A stretch of DNA of 64,000 nucleotides from Gammaproteobacteria bacterium (GCA_016712635.1 JADJQS010000001.1:615393-679392), one strand, 5' to 3'. Positions 48,572 to 56,756 are shown, counted from the first letter of the stretch. Notes: a model not told the origin generated them from the letters alone. Translations and numbers: made by a program.

Positions 48572-49383
48572 CAGTATTTCACCCAGATCGTGTCGGACTC
48601 GGTCAGCGTGGTGCCGGTATCCGTGCCCAGATTGCTGTAGGTGAGGTCTTCAGTCACCAGTTCATCGATCTTGTCCGAGGTGGTGGCGTTGGGGCTGTAG
48701 CCCTTCTTCCCTACCCAGACGATCGCGGCGTCGCCGAAATAGGCCTTCAGCCGGGCGGCGATCGGGGCGGTGGCGAAATCACCGACAGTGGAGGCATCCA
48801 GCGTGTACTGGTTGAATCCCTTGCGCTTCTCCGGGAAAGCAATGATCGTGGGCGAACCCGAACCCCAGTCCAGCACAATATCACCGCTGCTAACACCATC
48901 GTTGCAGGTCTGCACCGCCGGGAACTGGTATTTCTTGATGGCGAAATCGTCGGCGGAGGCAACGGCCGGCATCCTCATGCGGATGCTCACCTTGTAGAGC
49001 TGGTCGTCGGCAGCAGCAATGCCCGCAACCTTGTTCCAGGTGAACGTGATCGAACCGTCGCCATTCGCGGTGCGCGACACATCTCCGAATTCCCCGGCGT
49101 TGCTCGGGCGAACCGAGCCGGCCCCGGTGGCGGTGACAATGGCCGCGGGCACCGTGATCTCGAGCCTGGTGGTATCCATGGCCGGATCGACAGCCGGAAC
49201 AGCTTCGTCGTTGCAGCCGTGCGGAACCAGGAACTGGATGTCGCTGGTGCCGTTGGCGACGCCGAAGGTGGTCTGTCCGCTGGCGGAAAGGGGCAGGGTG
49301 TTGTTGAAAATACCCACGTGGGCCATGGCGCTGCCGGCGCCCAGCAGGCCGGTTACGAGTACTGCATATGCCGATTTTTTCAT
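48571..49383 (-). CDS. YcnI-like (DUF1775) envelope protein
   Basis: A 270-residue protein whose signal peptide should be cut after SAMA, exposing an N-terminal His (HVGIFN), as in YcnI copper-binding proteins. The mature domain has the DUF1775 pattern: FGVANGTSDIQFLVPHGCNDEAV, TTRLEITVPAAI, FTWNKVAG. GGGAGA before the ATG at 49383 sets the start. It is coupled to the small lipoprotein gene and is divergent from the thioredoxin-DUF4266-DUF3570-ApbE cluster, which suggests a common metal-handling role. Confidence 0.75.
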   Translation of the reverse strand: MKKSAYAVLVTGLLGAGSAMAHVGIFNNTLPLSASGQTTFGVANGTSDIQFLVPHGCNDEAVPAVDPAMDTTRLEITVPAAIVTATGAGSVRPSNAGEFGDVSRTANGDGSITFTWNKVAGIAAADDQLYKVSIRMRMPAVASADDFAIKKYQFPAVQTCNDGVSSGDIVLDWGSGSPTIIAFPEKRKGFNQYTLDASTVGDFATAPIAARLKAYFGDAAIVWVGKKGYSPNATTSDKIDELVTEDLTYSNLGTDTGTTLTESDTIWVKY

Positions 49384-49619
49384 TACCGATTCTCCCATTA
49401 AATATAGGTATAAACAGCCGCCGCGCCTCGGTCCGGCGCCAGCCGCACAAGGACGGATCTACATCGCCGAAAGAATGTATTCGATCTTCCACGCGATGAA
49501 CATGCGGCAAAATGCCGCACCCTCACCATCGATGAGTGAGGCTACAATTGGCGGTCTGTGTGAATGCAAACGAAGCCGCAGCAATTCATCGGGTTGCCGC
49601 ACCGGCGAGGCCATATACA

Positions 49620-50159
49620 GTGATCACGATCCGCAGATGCGACGCCAGGCGTGCGCTGAACTCCGCGCTGTGCGCCGCCATGCTCGCACTGGGCGCCAGC
49701 CCGTTCATTTACGCAGACGAGATACGGCCCGTCCCGCCGTGCAATCTGAAACAGATGGACTCCGACGAGTCCTTCAATCTGCACCGGTATCACGGCAAGG
49801 TCGTGTACGTCGATTTCTGGGCCTCGTGGTGCGGTCCCTGCGTGAAGTCATTTCCATTTCTGAACACGCTCGATCGCGACCTCAAGGGACAGGGGCTGGA
49901 AGTGCTGGGCATCAACCTGGATGAGAACCTGGAGGATGCGTCCGCCTTTCTCGCCAGGCACCCGGCCGGATTCAGCATCGCCATCGATCCCGACAAGAGC
50001 TGTCCCAGGGACTTCGGCGTGCAGGGCATGCCGACATCGTATCTCGTCGATCGCCAGGGGAGGATCCGGTTCGTGCATCTCGGATTCCGGCCGGGAGAGG
50101 CCGGCCAGCTCAGATCGAAGATCGAGCAATTACTGAATGAACCAGCCACGGAACTTTGA
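49620..50159 (+). CDS. TlpA-like periplasmic thioredoxin
   Basis: A 179-residue protein with a signal sequence (about 1-30) and a thioredoxin domain with the active site WASWCGPC near residue 72 and cis-Pro in QGMPTSYLVD. TlpA-type proteins reduce or isomerise thiols in the periplasm, often for heme or copper protein maturation. The start is a GTG at 49620 with GCGAGG upstream. It leads a unit with DUF4266, DUF3570 and ApbE genes. Confidence 0.85.
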   Translation: MITIRRCDARRALNSALCAAMLALGASPFIYADEIRPVPPCNLKQMDSDESFNLHRYHGKVVYVDFWASWCGPCVKSFPFLNTLDRDLKGQGLEVLGINLDENLEDASAFLARHPAGFSIAIDPDKSCPRDFGVQGMPTSYLVDRQGRIRFVHLGFRPGEAGQLRSKIEQLLNEPATEL

Positions 50160-50177
50160 AGGCAGGCTGATCGATCT

Positions 50178-50234
50178 GTCATTCCGGGCCAAGCGCAGCG
50201 AAGTCCCGGAATCCCGCTTGCGCGGGAGTGACAT
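50178..50234. repeat. TCATTCCGGG/CCCGGAAT and CCGCTTGCGCGG hairpins
   Basis: A compound REP-like element between the thioredoxin gene and the DUF4266 gene. It opens GTCATTCCGGGCC and ends CCCGGAATCCCGCTTGCGCGGGAGTGACAT, related to the ATTCCCGC family elsewhere in the window. Confidence 0.6.
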
Positions 50235-50274
50235 CAAGGCAATCCGAGATTTCTGAATATACCCAGGCGGGAAA

Positions 50275-50502
50275 ATGAGCAGACAGACGATGATCCGGTA
50301 TTCGCTATCGACGCTCGCTTTCGTGCTGATGCTGTCGGGCTGTGCCTCCGTCGAGCCCTGGGAACGGGGCACCCTGGCCAGGCCGCAGATGGCATCGGAC
50401 CCGCATCCGCTGCAAAGCTCGCTGAGCACGCATGTGTATAACAGCCGCGAGGCGGCATCAGGCGGCAATTCCGCCGGCGGCGGCGGTTGTGGCTGTTATT
50501 AG
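50275..50502 (+). CDS. DUF4266 small lipoprotein with GGGGCGC tail
   Basis: A 75-residue lipoprotein: signal peptide with lipobox LSGC near residue 23, then VEPWERGTLARPQMASDP, and a Ser/Gly-rich C-terminus NSREAASGGNSAGGGGCGCY. Both motifs are typical of DUF4266, a family that occurs next to DUF3570 barrels. The paired cysteines and the SREAASGG segment could be a metal or cofactor attachment site; that is inference. It ends 19 bases before the barrel gene. Confidence 0.8.
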   Translation: MSRQTMIRYSLSTLAFVLMLSGCASVEPWERGTLARPQMASDPHPLQSSLSTHVYNSREAASGGNSAGGGGCGCY

Positions 50503-50521
50503 GCAACCGGGCGCGGCCGTC

Positions 50522-53509
50522 ATGCGGCGCCGCCGTCTTTCGCAACTGACGGGCCGGAACGCGGACGCACATCTCCTGGTTCCGGATTACCGCAGACACA
50601 ATCGCGCGCCGGAGCGCCGGAGTCCCCTGAGGGCCCTGACGCTCGCCGCCATGGCCCTGCCCGGCCTCATGGCGCAACCCGTCTGCGCGGAGGAAGGCGA
50701 CTCGGCCGGTTTTCAGTTCGGACACTATCAGGAAGGCGAGCGGGACCTGGCCGGTGCCGACAGCATGTTCGACCCCATCGAGGTCGACAGCTTTCACACC
50801 GGCGTGAACTTCACGCCGGGCGATCGCCTGAAGGGCACGGTCAAATTCACCGAGGACGCCTGGTCCGGCGCAACGCCGGTCGCGACCGCGCCGCTGTCGG
50901 CGCACGGCAACCGCGTCACCACGACCCATGTCATGACGGGCGCCTCCATCGAAGGCCTTCACAATCACGACGAGGAAGCGGAAGAGGAAACGCCTGCTGA
51001 GACCGATGGTGTAACCGGCGCCTCGCCGTATCTCTACAGCACGCTGAAGCTGGACGGGCAATACCGGCCGCTGCTCACGGACGTGGAAGGCGCGGTCATC
51101 GGCGGCGTGGACACGGAACTGGTGCACACCATGTCCAGCGCATCGCGCGAGGTGCGCAAACAGGTCGATCTGGGCCTGAGCCGGGAATTCAATGAGTCGG
51201 CGCTGAATGTCGGCGGAGGGATCTCGCACGAGCGGGACTTCGAATCGATGTACGGCAGCCTCGGCGGACGCTGGGACTTCAACCGCAAGCTCACCACCCT
51301 GGAAGCCGGCCTCAGCTACACCGCCAGCACCACCGAGGCCCTGCTCGATCATGATGTCGTGCCCCATGTCTATGAGCCGTACATGTACATCTACGAGCGG
51401 CGCGGCGATGACATATACAACCGGACCCAGTCGACCAGCCGGATGGAGCTCGGCGAGTTCGCGCCGACCCTGACGGGAGATCGCACGGACTGGGCGATGA
51501 ACCTCGGCGCGACCCGGATCCTGAACAAGAAGGCCTACCTCGAAGCGAATCTTGGCTACACGCGCAGCTCCGGCTACCTGTCCAACCCGTACAAGGCCGT
51601 GGAGGCGATATTCATCGACCCGCTGCTGCAGGAAGGCCAGGCCGGCGGCAATACGTCCGCGGACTATGTCTATGACGCGCAGATCGTCGCGCTGCTGGAA
51701 CAGCGCCCGGACCTGAGAAACCAGGGCACGCTCAACCTGCGCTACGTCCAGCACATCGCCGCCACCGACGCCGCCCTGCACCTGAATTACCGCTACTTCC
51801 AGGACGACTGGGGGATTCGCGCGCATACGCTGCAGACCGAGTGGGTGCAGCCGGTGGGCGACAGCTGGACCCTCTCGCCCAGGCTGCGCTATTACTCGCA
51901 ATCGGCCGCCGACTTCTACACGCCCTATCTCACCACGCAGCAGGGCCTGTTCACCTATGTGACCGATCCGACCCTCGGGCCGATCTACATCAATACCGGG
52001 TCGCCCACCGACGGCATCAAATATTACGAGGATCAATCGGGAACGGTGACGCCGCCGATCGATCCCAACCCGGGCTCGCGCAATTTCGGCCAGCCGGTGG
52101 TCAGCCTCAACGGCCTCGCCGTCATCAACCAGCAGACCGGACAGCCGGTCAACGACCAGACACTGGTCGACGCCCTGACGCAGGAAACGGTGCCGTTCGA
52201 CCGCAAGAAACTCCCCGAACACTATTCGAGCGACTCGCGGCTCGCCGGTTACGGCACGCTGAGCGCGGGCATCACGCTGGTCAAGCGCCTGGCCAAAGGG
52301 ATCCGGCTCGAACTCGGTTATGAATACATCGAACATGCCGGCAGCCTGAAGCTCGGCGGCGGCGGCGAGGACGATTACATCGATTACGATGCGTCCCTGT
52401 TCAACGCCGCGGTCACGATCGACCTCGACTCGGCCAATCTCTTCGACGGCGCGATGGAGGATCACTCTGGCCACGCGGGGCACATGCATCACGACATGCA
52501 CGAGCACCACGCGGGCGGCGCGCCGGCCGGCGTCATGTTCGACCACATGCTGGCCGGCAGCGGAGACCTCATGGTGGGCTACCGCTACATGTTCAGCCGC
52601 CAGGGCGGCGATATCCTGGGCGGCAGCAATACCGGCGGCGTCAGCGATTTCAACATCATCAATCGCGCCTGCGCCGGCAAGCCCTGTTATGTCCGTCCGA
52701 CCGAAATGAGCATGCACATGCACATGCTCGACATCATGTACGCCCCCACCGACTGGCTGAACCTGATGCTGATGCCGCAGTTCGTGGAGATGGACATGTC
52801 CATGCGGCTGCTCGATGAGTCGCCCCGCACCGGCGGCATGGACGCCATCGGCATGGCCATCACGCACAGCAGCCATGCCCACACCTCGGCGGGCTTCGGC
52901 GACACCGAGATGCACGCGCTGTTCAGGCTGTTCCGCGGCCGCAGCTCCGGGATGCACCTGGGCCTGGGCCTCAGCGCTCCCACCGGCGACGTGTCAGTCG
53001 GGATGCGGAACATGATGCACGTCGACATGGGCCTGATGGATTACGGCATGCAACTCGGCAGCGGCACCTGGGACTTCAAGCCGAGCCTGACCTACACCGG
53101 CGCGCGCGCGCCTCTGTCCTGGGGCGTGCAGCTCAACGGCACGATGCGCCTCGAGGATCGCAACGCCTCCGGCTACGCCCTCGGCGACGTGCTCCAGGCT
53201 ACGGCCTGGGGCAGCTATGACCTGGGCGACGTCTGGTCGACCTCGCTGCGCGGCATTTATACCTTGCAGGGTGAGATCGAGGGCGCATACAACGACACCC
53301 ACATCCGGATTGGCCCGGTGGACTACCCGCACAACTACGGCGGCACCTTCATCGACCTCGGCCTCGGCCTGTCCGCCAGCATCCGGAGCGGGACCTTCGC
53401 GGGCAACCGCCTGAGCCTCGAATGGCTGCTGCCGGTGCAGAACGATTTCAACGGCCACCAGCTCGACCGCGAAGGGACACTGGTCTTCAACTGGGGCATC
53501 CATATCTGA
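50522..53509 (+). CDS. DUF3570 outer membrane beta-barrel fused to a His/Met-rich second barrel
   Basis: About 995 residues. After an N-terminal region with a signal peptide (RALTLAAMALPGLMAQPVCA, preceded by about 40 extra residues, so the start is uncertain) comes a DUF3570-like beta-strand domain (to about residue 630). A loop at about 647-665 is packed with His and Met (DHSGHAGHMHHDMHEHH), and a Met/His-rich strand (MSMHMHMLDIM, about 727-737) leads into a second porin-like domain that ends in NWGIHI, an outer membrane terminal strand. This suggests copper or another soft metal. It follows the DUF4266 gene and precedes apbE. Confidence 0.8.
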   Translation: MRRRRLSQLTGRNADAHLLVPDYRRHNRAPERRSPLRALTLAAMALPGLMAQPVCAEEGDSAGFQFGHYQEGERDLAGADSMFDPIEVDSFHTGVNFTPGDRLKGTVKFTEDAWSGATPVATAPLSAHGNRVTTTHVMTGASIEGLHNHDEEAEEETPAETDGVTGASPYLYSTLKLDGQYRPLLTDVEGAVIGGVDTELVHTMSSASREVRKQVDLGLSREFNESALNVGGGISHERDFESMYGSLGGRWDFNRKLTTLEAGLSYTASTTEALLDHDVVPHVYEPYMYIYERRGDDIYNRTQSTSRMELGEFAPTLTGDRTDWAMNLGATRILNKKAYLEANLGYTRSSGYLSNPYKAVEAIFIDPLLQEGQAGGNTSADYVYDAQIVALLEQRPDLRNQGTLNLRYVQHIAATDAALHLNYRYFQDDWGIRAHTLQTEWVQPVGDSWTLSPRLRYYSQSAADFYTPYLTTQQGLFTYVTDPTLGPIYINTGSPTDGIKYYEDQSGTVTPPIDPNPGSRNFGQPVVSLNGLAVINQQTGQPVNDQTLVDALTQETVPFDRKKLPEHYSSDSRLAGYGTLSAGITLVKRLAKGIRLELGYEYIEHAGSLKLGGGGEDDYIDYDASLFNAAVTIDLDSANLFDGAMEDHSGHAGHMHHDMHEHHAGGAPAGVMFDHMLAGSGDLMVGYRYMFSRQGGDILGGSNTGGVSDFNIINRACAGKPCYVRPTEMSMHMHMLDIMYAPTDWLNLMLMPQFVEMDMSMRLLDESPRTGGMDAIGMAITHSSHAHTSAGFGDTEMHALFRLFRGRSSGMHLGLGLSAPTGDVSVGMRNMMHVDMGLMDYGMQLGSGTWDFKPSLTYTGARAPLSWGVQLNGTMRLEDRNASGYALGDVLQATAWGSYDLGDVWSTSLRGIYTLQGEIEGAYNDTHIRIGPVDYPHNYGGTFIDLGLGLSASIRSGTFAGNRLSLEWLLPVQNDFNGHQLDREGTLVFNWGIHI

Positions 53510-53562
53510 CGACCGGGCCGACTTGACACCCCGTCACCCGGAGCCGCATCGTTTGGGAAGTC

Positions 53563-54492
53563 ATGAAGTCTTCCGGCGAATCGCGACTGTTCAAATTCCC
53601 GTTCAGGGCGATGGGCTCGCCGTGCGAGATCCAGCTCTACGCGCGCGACGACTCCGCCGCCCGCCGCATCGCGAACCTGGCCATCGCCGATGCCGAACGG
53701 CTGGAGGCGCGCTACTCACGTTACCGCGACGACAGCCTGCTGTCCGCCATCAACCGCGTCGCGGCCGCGGGCGGCAGCATTAACGTCGACGATGAAACCG
53801 CCAGCCTGCTGAACTACGCCGACACCTGCCACCGCGAGAGCGACGGCCTGTTCGACATCACCTCCGGCCTGCTGCGCCAGGCCTGGAACTTCAAGTCCGG
53901 CACCCTGCCCGAGGACAGGCAGATCCGGCAACTGCTCGACCGGATCGGCTGGCACAAGGTGCGCTGGTCGCCGCCGACGATCGGGTTCGAACCCGGCATG
54001 GAGCTCGACCTCGGCGGCATCGTCAAGGAATACGCGGCCGATCACCTCGCGACGCTGTGCCGGAACGCGGGCGCGCGCCACGGCCTGGTGAATCTCGGCG
54101 GCGACATCCGCGTCATCGGTCCGCACCCGGACGGGAGTCCCTGGCGCATCGGCATACAACACCCGCGCAAGCCGGGCATCGAACCGATCGAGACCATCGC
54201 CCTGCACCAGGGCGGCGTCGCGAGCAGCGGCGATTACGAGCGCTGCATCATCGTCGACGGCATCCGCTATGGCCATATCCTGAATCCGAAAACCGGCTGG
54301 CCCGTGCGGCACATGGCCGCCGTCACCGTGGTGGGAGATTTCTGCGTCGTGGCCGGCAGCGCCTCCACCATCGCGATGCTGAAGCAACAGGACGGCCCGG
54401 CCTGGCTGGAAAGCCTGGGATTGCGCCATCTTTGGGTGGATGTGGAAGGGAATGTCGGCGGATCGCTGAGCCGGCCTGTCGTTCGCCCGTAG
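53563..54492 (+). CDS. apbE: FAD:protein FMN transferase ApbE
   Basis: A 309-residue ApbE-type enzyme that covalently attaches FMN to Thr/Ser of periplasmic or membrane proteins. It has AMGSPCEIQLYA at the start, LLSAINRVAAAGGSINVDDE, GMELDLGGIVKEYAADHL, NLGGDIRVIGPH and NPKTGWPVRH. No typical lipoprotein or Sec signal is evident, so its cell side is open. No classic flavinylation target (NqrC, RnfG) is adjacent, so a cluster member may be the substrate. Confidence 0.9.
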   Translation: MKSSGESRLFKFPFRAMGSPCEIQLYARDDSAARRIANLAIADAERLEARYSRYRDDSLLSAINRVAAAGGSINVDDETASLLNYADTCHRESDGLFDITSGLLRQAWNFKSGTLPEDRQIRQLLDRIGWHKVRWSPPTIGFEPGMELDLGGIVKEYAADHLATLCRNAGARHGLVNLGGDIRVIGPHPDGSPWRIGIQHPRKPGIEPIETIALHQGGVASSGDYERCIIVDGIRYGHILNPKTGWPVRHMAAVTVVGDFCVVAGSASTIAMLKQQDGPAWLESLGLRHLWVDVEGNVGGSLSRPVVRP

Positions 54493-54532
54493 TCCGGCGT
54501 GATGCGGACATAGATTGCACTATGCTGCGGAT

Positions 54533-54557
54533 GGGGACAGATTTGAAATCTGTCCCC
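54533..54557. repeat. GGGGACAGATTT-type palindrome
   Basis: A perfect 25-base copy (GGGGACAGATTT, G, AAATCTGTCCCC) between apbE and the convergent antitoxin-like gene. Confidence 0.85.
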
Positions 54558-54576
54558 GATGTTCTATTGATCAGTA

Positions 54577-54894
54577 CTATGCCGCCCTGGCGTGCAATTG
54601 AAGGCCGAGCGCCTTCGCCACCTTCAACACTGTCGCCAGACTGGGGTTTCCATCCTCGCTCAAAGCCTTGTATAAGCTCTCGCGACTGAGCCCCGATTCC
54701 CGCGCCACCTTCGACATCCCCTTGGCGCGCGCAATATCCCCCAGCGCCCGGGCGATACCGGCGGCATCATCCGGCGCCTCGGTCAGCCATGCATCCAGGT
54801 AGGCGGCCATTTCCTCGGGCGTGCGCAATTGATCCGCAACATCGTAGGGAACGGTCTTTGTCTTTACTCTGGTTTTGGTAGATGTCTTTGCCAT
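54577..54894 (-). CDS. Addiction-module antidote-like HTH protein (orphan)
   Basis: A 105-residue protein with a C-terminal Cro/XRE-type helix-turn-helix (KGMSKVARESGLSRESLYKALS, then GNPSLATVLKVAKALGLQL), as in the HigA-like antidotes that pair with RelE-type toxins. Met at 54894 (MAKTSTKTRV) is the better start. The usual toxin gene, expected immediately upstream, is absent. A perfect 16-bp palindrome 43 bases upstream is a likely operator. Confidence 0.78.
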   Translation of the reverse strand: MAKTSTKTRVKTKTVPYDVADQLRTPEEMAAYLDAWLTEAPDDAAGIARALGDIARAKGMSKVARESGLSRESLYKALSEDGNPSLATVLKVAKALGLQLHARAA

Positions 54895-54936
54895 AGTCGA
54901 TCCATACAAACATGCTGACGCACATGACATTAGATC

Positions 54937-54952
54937 GTATCCTATAGGATAC
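54937..54952. promoter_or_regulatory. Perfect palindrome GTATCCTATAGGATAC, antitoxin operator
   Basis: This exact 16-base palindrome lies upstream of the antidote-like gene and overlaps where its promoter should be. An ACAGCTGT palindrome follows directly. Similar GTATATCCTATATGGTATG sequence lies before the toxin gene at 56.67 kb. Confidence 0.6.
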
Positions 54953-55038
54953 AGCTGTCAAGCATTAATGTGGCCTATGACGAGACAGAACGCCCAAATC
55001 AAAAAGTCATCGATGGGAGCTCACTGGTAGCCGCTGAC

Positions 55039-55085
55039 GGGGACAGATATGAAATCTGTACCCGATGTTAAATAAATCTGTCCCC
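55039..55085. repeat. Diverged GGGGACAGAT palindrome plus half copy
   Basis: GGGGACAGATAT and AAATCTGTACCC form a slightly mismatched hairpin (55039-55063), followed by a lone half copy AAATCTGTCCCC at 55074-55085. Confidence 0.75.
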
Positions 55086-55094
55086 AATTTTATT

Positions 55095-55844
55095 TCAGTC
55101 CGGCCGCGCGCCTTCCGGCGGCGCGCGCAGGAACCAGAGCTGGTGGGCGCAGATCAGCCATTGCAGCGCGAAGGCGGTCCCCATCACCGCGCCGCCGGCG
55201 AACACCGTGTAGGCGAACACCACCGACACCTTGGTCAGCCACCAGGAACCGATGTCGACGAAGATCGCGAGGAAGGGCAGCGCGATCAGGATCGACTTCA
55301 GGTGGCGCTGCCGTACATAGGCATGGCTGAAGATCAGGCCGAGGAATGCGAAGATGAAGGTCATGCCGAACAGGTGCACGTGCGACACGCGCACCAGCGC
55401 GCCGATGGACACCCCGCCGTCGGTCGCCGTGAGCGGCCTGACCTCGGCATAGCTCCCCAGCGAGGGATCCCTGCTGGCATGGCAGAGCTGGCACTTCGCC
55501 TGCAGGATCGGCTGGATATCCCGATTGAATTCCGCTTCGTCCGCCCCCGTGCGCACCCAGGCGATGATCTGCTGGACCTGCTCGGGGCTCGCCATGGCGG
55601 ACATCGGGCCGCGCAGCGCCGTCTCCAGCCGGCTGTTGTCCGGCGTACCGGCATAGGCGATCTGAATGTCACGCACCGACAGGCCGGGTTTGCCGTCCGC
55701 GCCCGCGTGCACCTCGAAGATCTGGATCACGGCAAACAGGTAGCCGAGGCCCAGGATCAGCAGAATCATGCTGTAGAGCACCTTGAGGTGGCGCGGCAGT
55801 TCGGAGAAGAACGGATGGTGATAGACCGGGCGGCTGGCGTTCAT
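55095..55844 (-). CDS. Membrane protein with periplasmic c-type heme motif
   Basis: A 249-residue protein: a helix near 22-42, a soluble domain (about 43-140) holding CQLCH (about 117-121) in IQPILQAKCQLCHASRD, then four helices, the first rich in His (SHVHLFGMTFIFAFLGLIFSHAY). The heme motif and the membrane histidines suggest a membrane c-type cytochrome, perhaps with an additional b-type heme; this second heme is inference. I know similar proteins only as uncharacterised gammaproteobacterial membrane proteins. It starts at ATG 55844. Confidence 0.75.
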   Translation of the reverse strand: MNASRPVYHHPFFSELPRHLKVLYSMILLILGLGYLFAVIQIFEVHAGADGKPGLSVRDIQIAYAGTPDNSRLETALRGPMSAMASPEQVQQIIAWVRTGADEAEFNRDIQPILQAKCQLCHASRDPSLGSYAEVRPLTATDGGVSIGALVRVSHVHLFGMTFIFAFLGLIFSHAYVRQRHLKSILIALPFLAIFVDIGSWWLTKVSVVFAYTVFAGGAVMGTAFALQWLICAHQLWFLRAPPEGARPD

Positions 55845-56064
55845 AGCGATGGCTCACTTAAGTGAGAGCGCCCGGGGCTGGGCGAGCCGAGATTCTAACC
55901 GAAGCGGCGGTGATAAAACGAGTCCGCACCTGGCTTCAAGTATGTCAGGTTCGTGACAAGGGCGGAGGACCTTCGCTAATCATCAGGTGCGTGCGCATCA
56001 AGGGCTCGGAGTGAATGAACATCTCAGTCATAGAATTTTCACCAGCTCTGGCCCCCTGATCCGC

Positions 56065-56115
56065 TGATAACGTTCGGCTCACGGGCCGCATGTCCCATGG
56101 AGCCGATAATTACGC
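56065..56115 (-). other. Weak attC-like site (cassette end after the toxin-antitoxin pair)
   Basis: On the minus strand GCGTAAT TATCGGCTC ... GAGCCGAAC GTTATCA forms an imperfect hairpin with short outer boxes. The inner CGGCTC/GAGCCG arms pair; the left box lacks the usual AAC. The antitoxin stop codon lies in the left box. Weaker than the three other sites. Confidence 0.4.
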
Positions 56116-56391
56116 CGCGGATTCCTGCTGCACATCCCATCCTGGGAATACCAGGACCGCGGGATGACATTTGAGCGCTCTGGCAAGAACCTTGGCTCGC
56201 TCCACCCCAAGGCTAACTCGATCATTTTCAATAGCCGAGATAGTAGACTGTGGAATGCTGGTAATTTCCAGCAAGTTCATTCTGACTTAACCCTGCAACT
56301 CTCGAAGGATTTTCACCGACTCGCCTACCGACACTTCCACCATTTTCTTCGCTTTACGATAATCTTTCATTTCACTTGCTCCGATAATCAT
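56110..56391 (-). pseudogene. HigA-like antitoxin, frameshifted
   Basis: The first part (MIIGASEMKDYRKAKKMVEV to LRELQG) is an antitoxin head. After it a TAA interrupts the frame, but QSTISAIENDRVSLGVERAK and LKCHPAVLVFPGW, the end of a Cro/HigA helix-turn-helix, continue in the same frame. Between them, LSQNELA reads in another frame, so a lost base near 56290 and an extra base about 20 bases on appear to have occurred. The gene is therefore probably non-functional unless ATG-restart yields the C-terminal half. Confidence 0.7.
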
Positions 56392-56408
56392 GTGTGGAGT
56401 CACGCTGA

Positions 56409-56654
56409 CTACCTGCACAGAACCTTTTCTCTCACCACCCGGTAAATCACACGATACTGAATATTGAGACGGGAAGATCGGTGCCCCTGCCATTCACCTC
56501 TTAGAGCTTCGTCTCTGAATCCTGAGATTGCCCTTAACCCCTCTGGGCCGCTGATTAAAACGATATCCTTCCATTTCTCGTAACGCTTGAGGATATCCAT
56601 AGGAAGCGCCTCCAGTTGCTTTATGGCCTTCCTGTGCTCGTATATCTCCCACAT
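56409..56654 (-). pseudogene. RelE/HigB-like toxin with damaged 3' end
   Basis: The 81-residue reading (MWEIYEHRKAIKQLEALP, WKDIVLISGPEGLRAISGFRDEAL, SSRLNIQYRVIYRVV) is a RelE/ParE/HigB-fold toxin. It ends early at REKVLCR. The expected family ending VQVVSVTPHDYR is still readable in shifted frames (VQVVSVTPH in one, HDYRSK in another), meaning one lost base and a 2-base gain. The C-terminal catalytic strand is thus missing. It is followed by the broken antitoxin. Confidence 0.68.
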
Positions 56655-56664
56655 ACCTGAATTA

Positions 56665-56683
56665 GTATATCCTATATGGTATG
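56665..56683. promoter_or_regulatory. Candidate operator/promoter of the toxin-antitoxin pair
   Basis: GTATATCCTATATGGTATG is an imperfect palindrome 11 bases upstream of the toxin start and resembles the perfect palindrome before the orphan antitoxin at 54.94 kb. Confidence 0.4.
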
Positions 56684-56694
56684 TCAATCGCGCG

Positions 56695-56756
56695 GCATAA
56701 CGAGTCGCTAACCGGTGCAGCGCTTTTTGCATGTCCGGTTGAGCGACTTGTCAGAG
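56695..56756 (-). other. attC site of an integron cassette
   Basis: Read on the minus strand, it opens with CTCTGACAAGTCGCTCAACC and closes with GGTTAGCGACTCGTTATGC. The arms pair over AGTCGCT and AACCGG with an extrahelical base, as in attC folded strands, and the opening closely matches the AACAATTCGTTCAAGC pattern of class 1 integron attC sites. It lies 43 bases after a small orphan gene and upstream of the toxin cassette. Confidence 0.6.

Noticed and set aside
50234..52957. Long minus-strand reading of about 900 codons opposite the DUF3570 gene
   Set aside because: It is the antisense of a barrel gene, has no recognisable domain and no signal, and arises from high GC with few stop codons.
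55845..56064. Spacer between the heme-protein gene and the array
   Set aside because: No gene, promoter or repeat that I can support; the only hairpin at the array edge is the weak attC listed separately.
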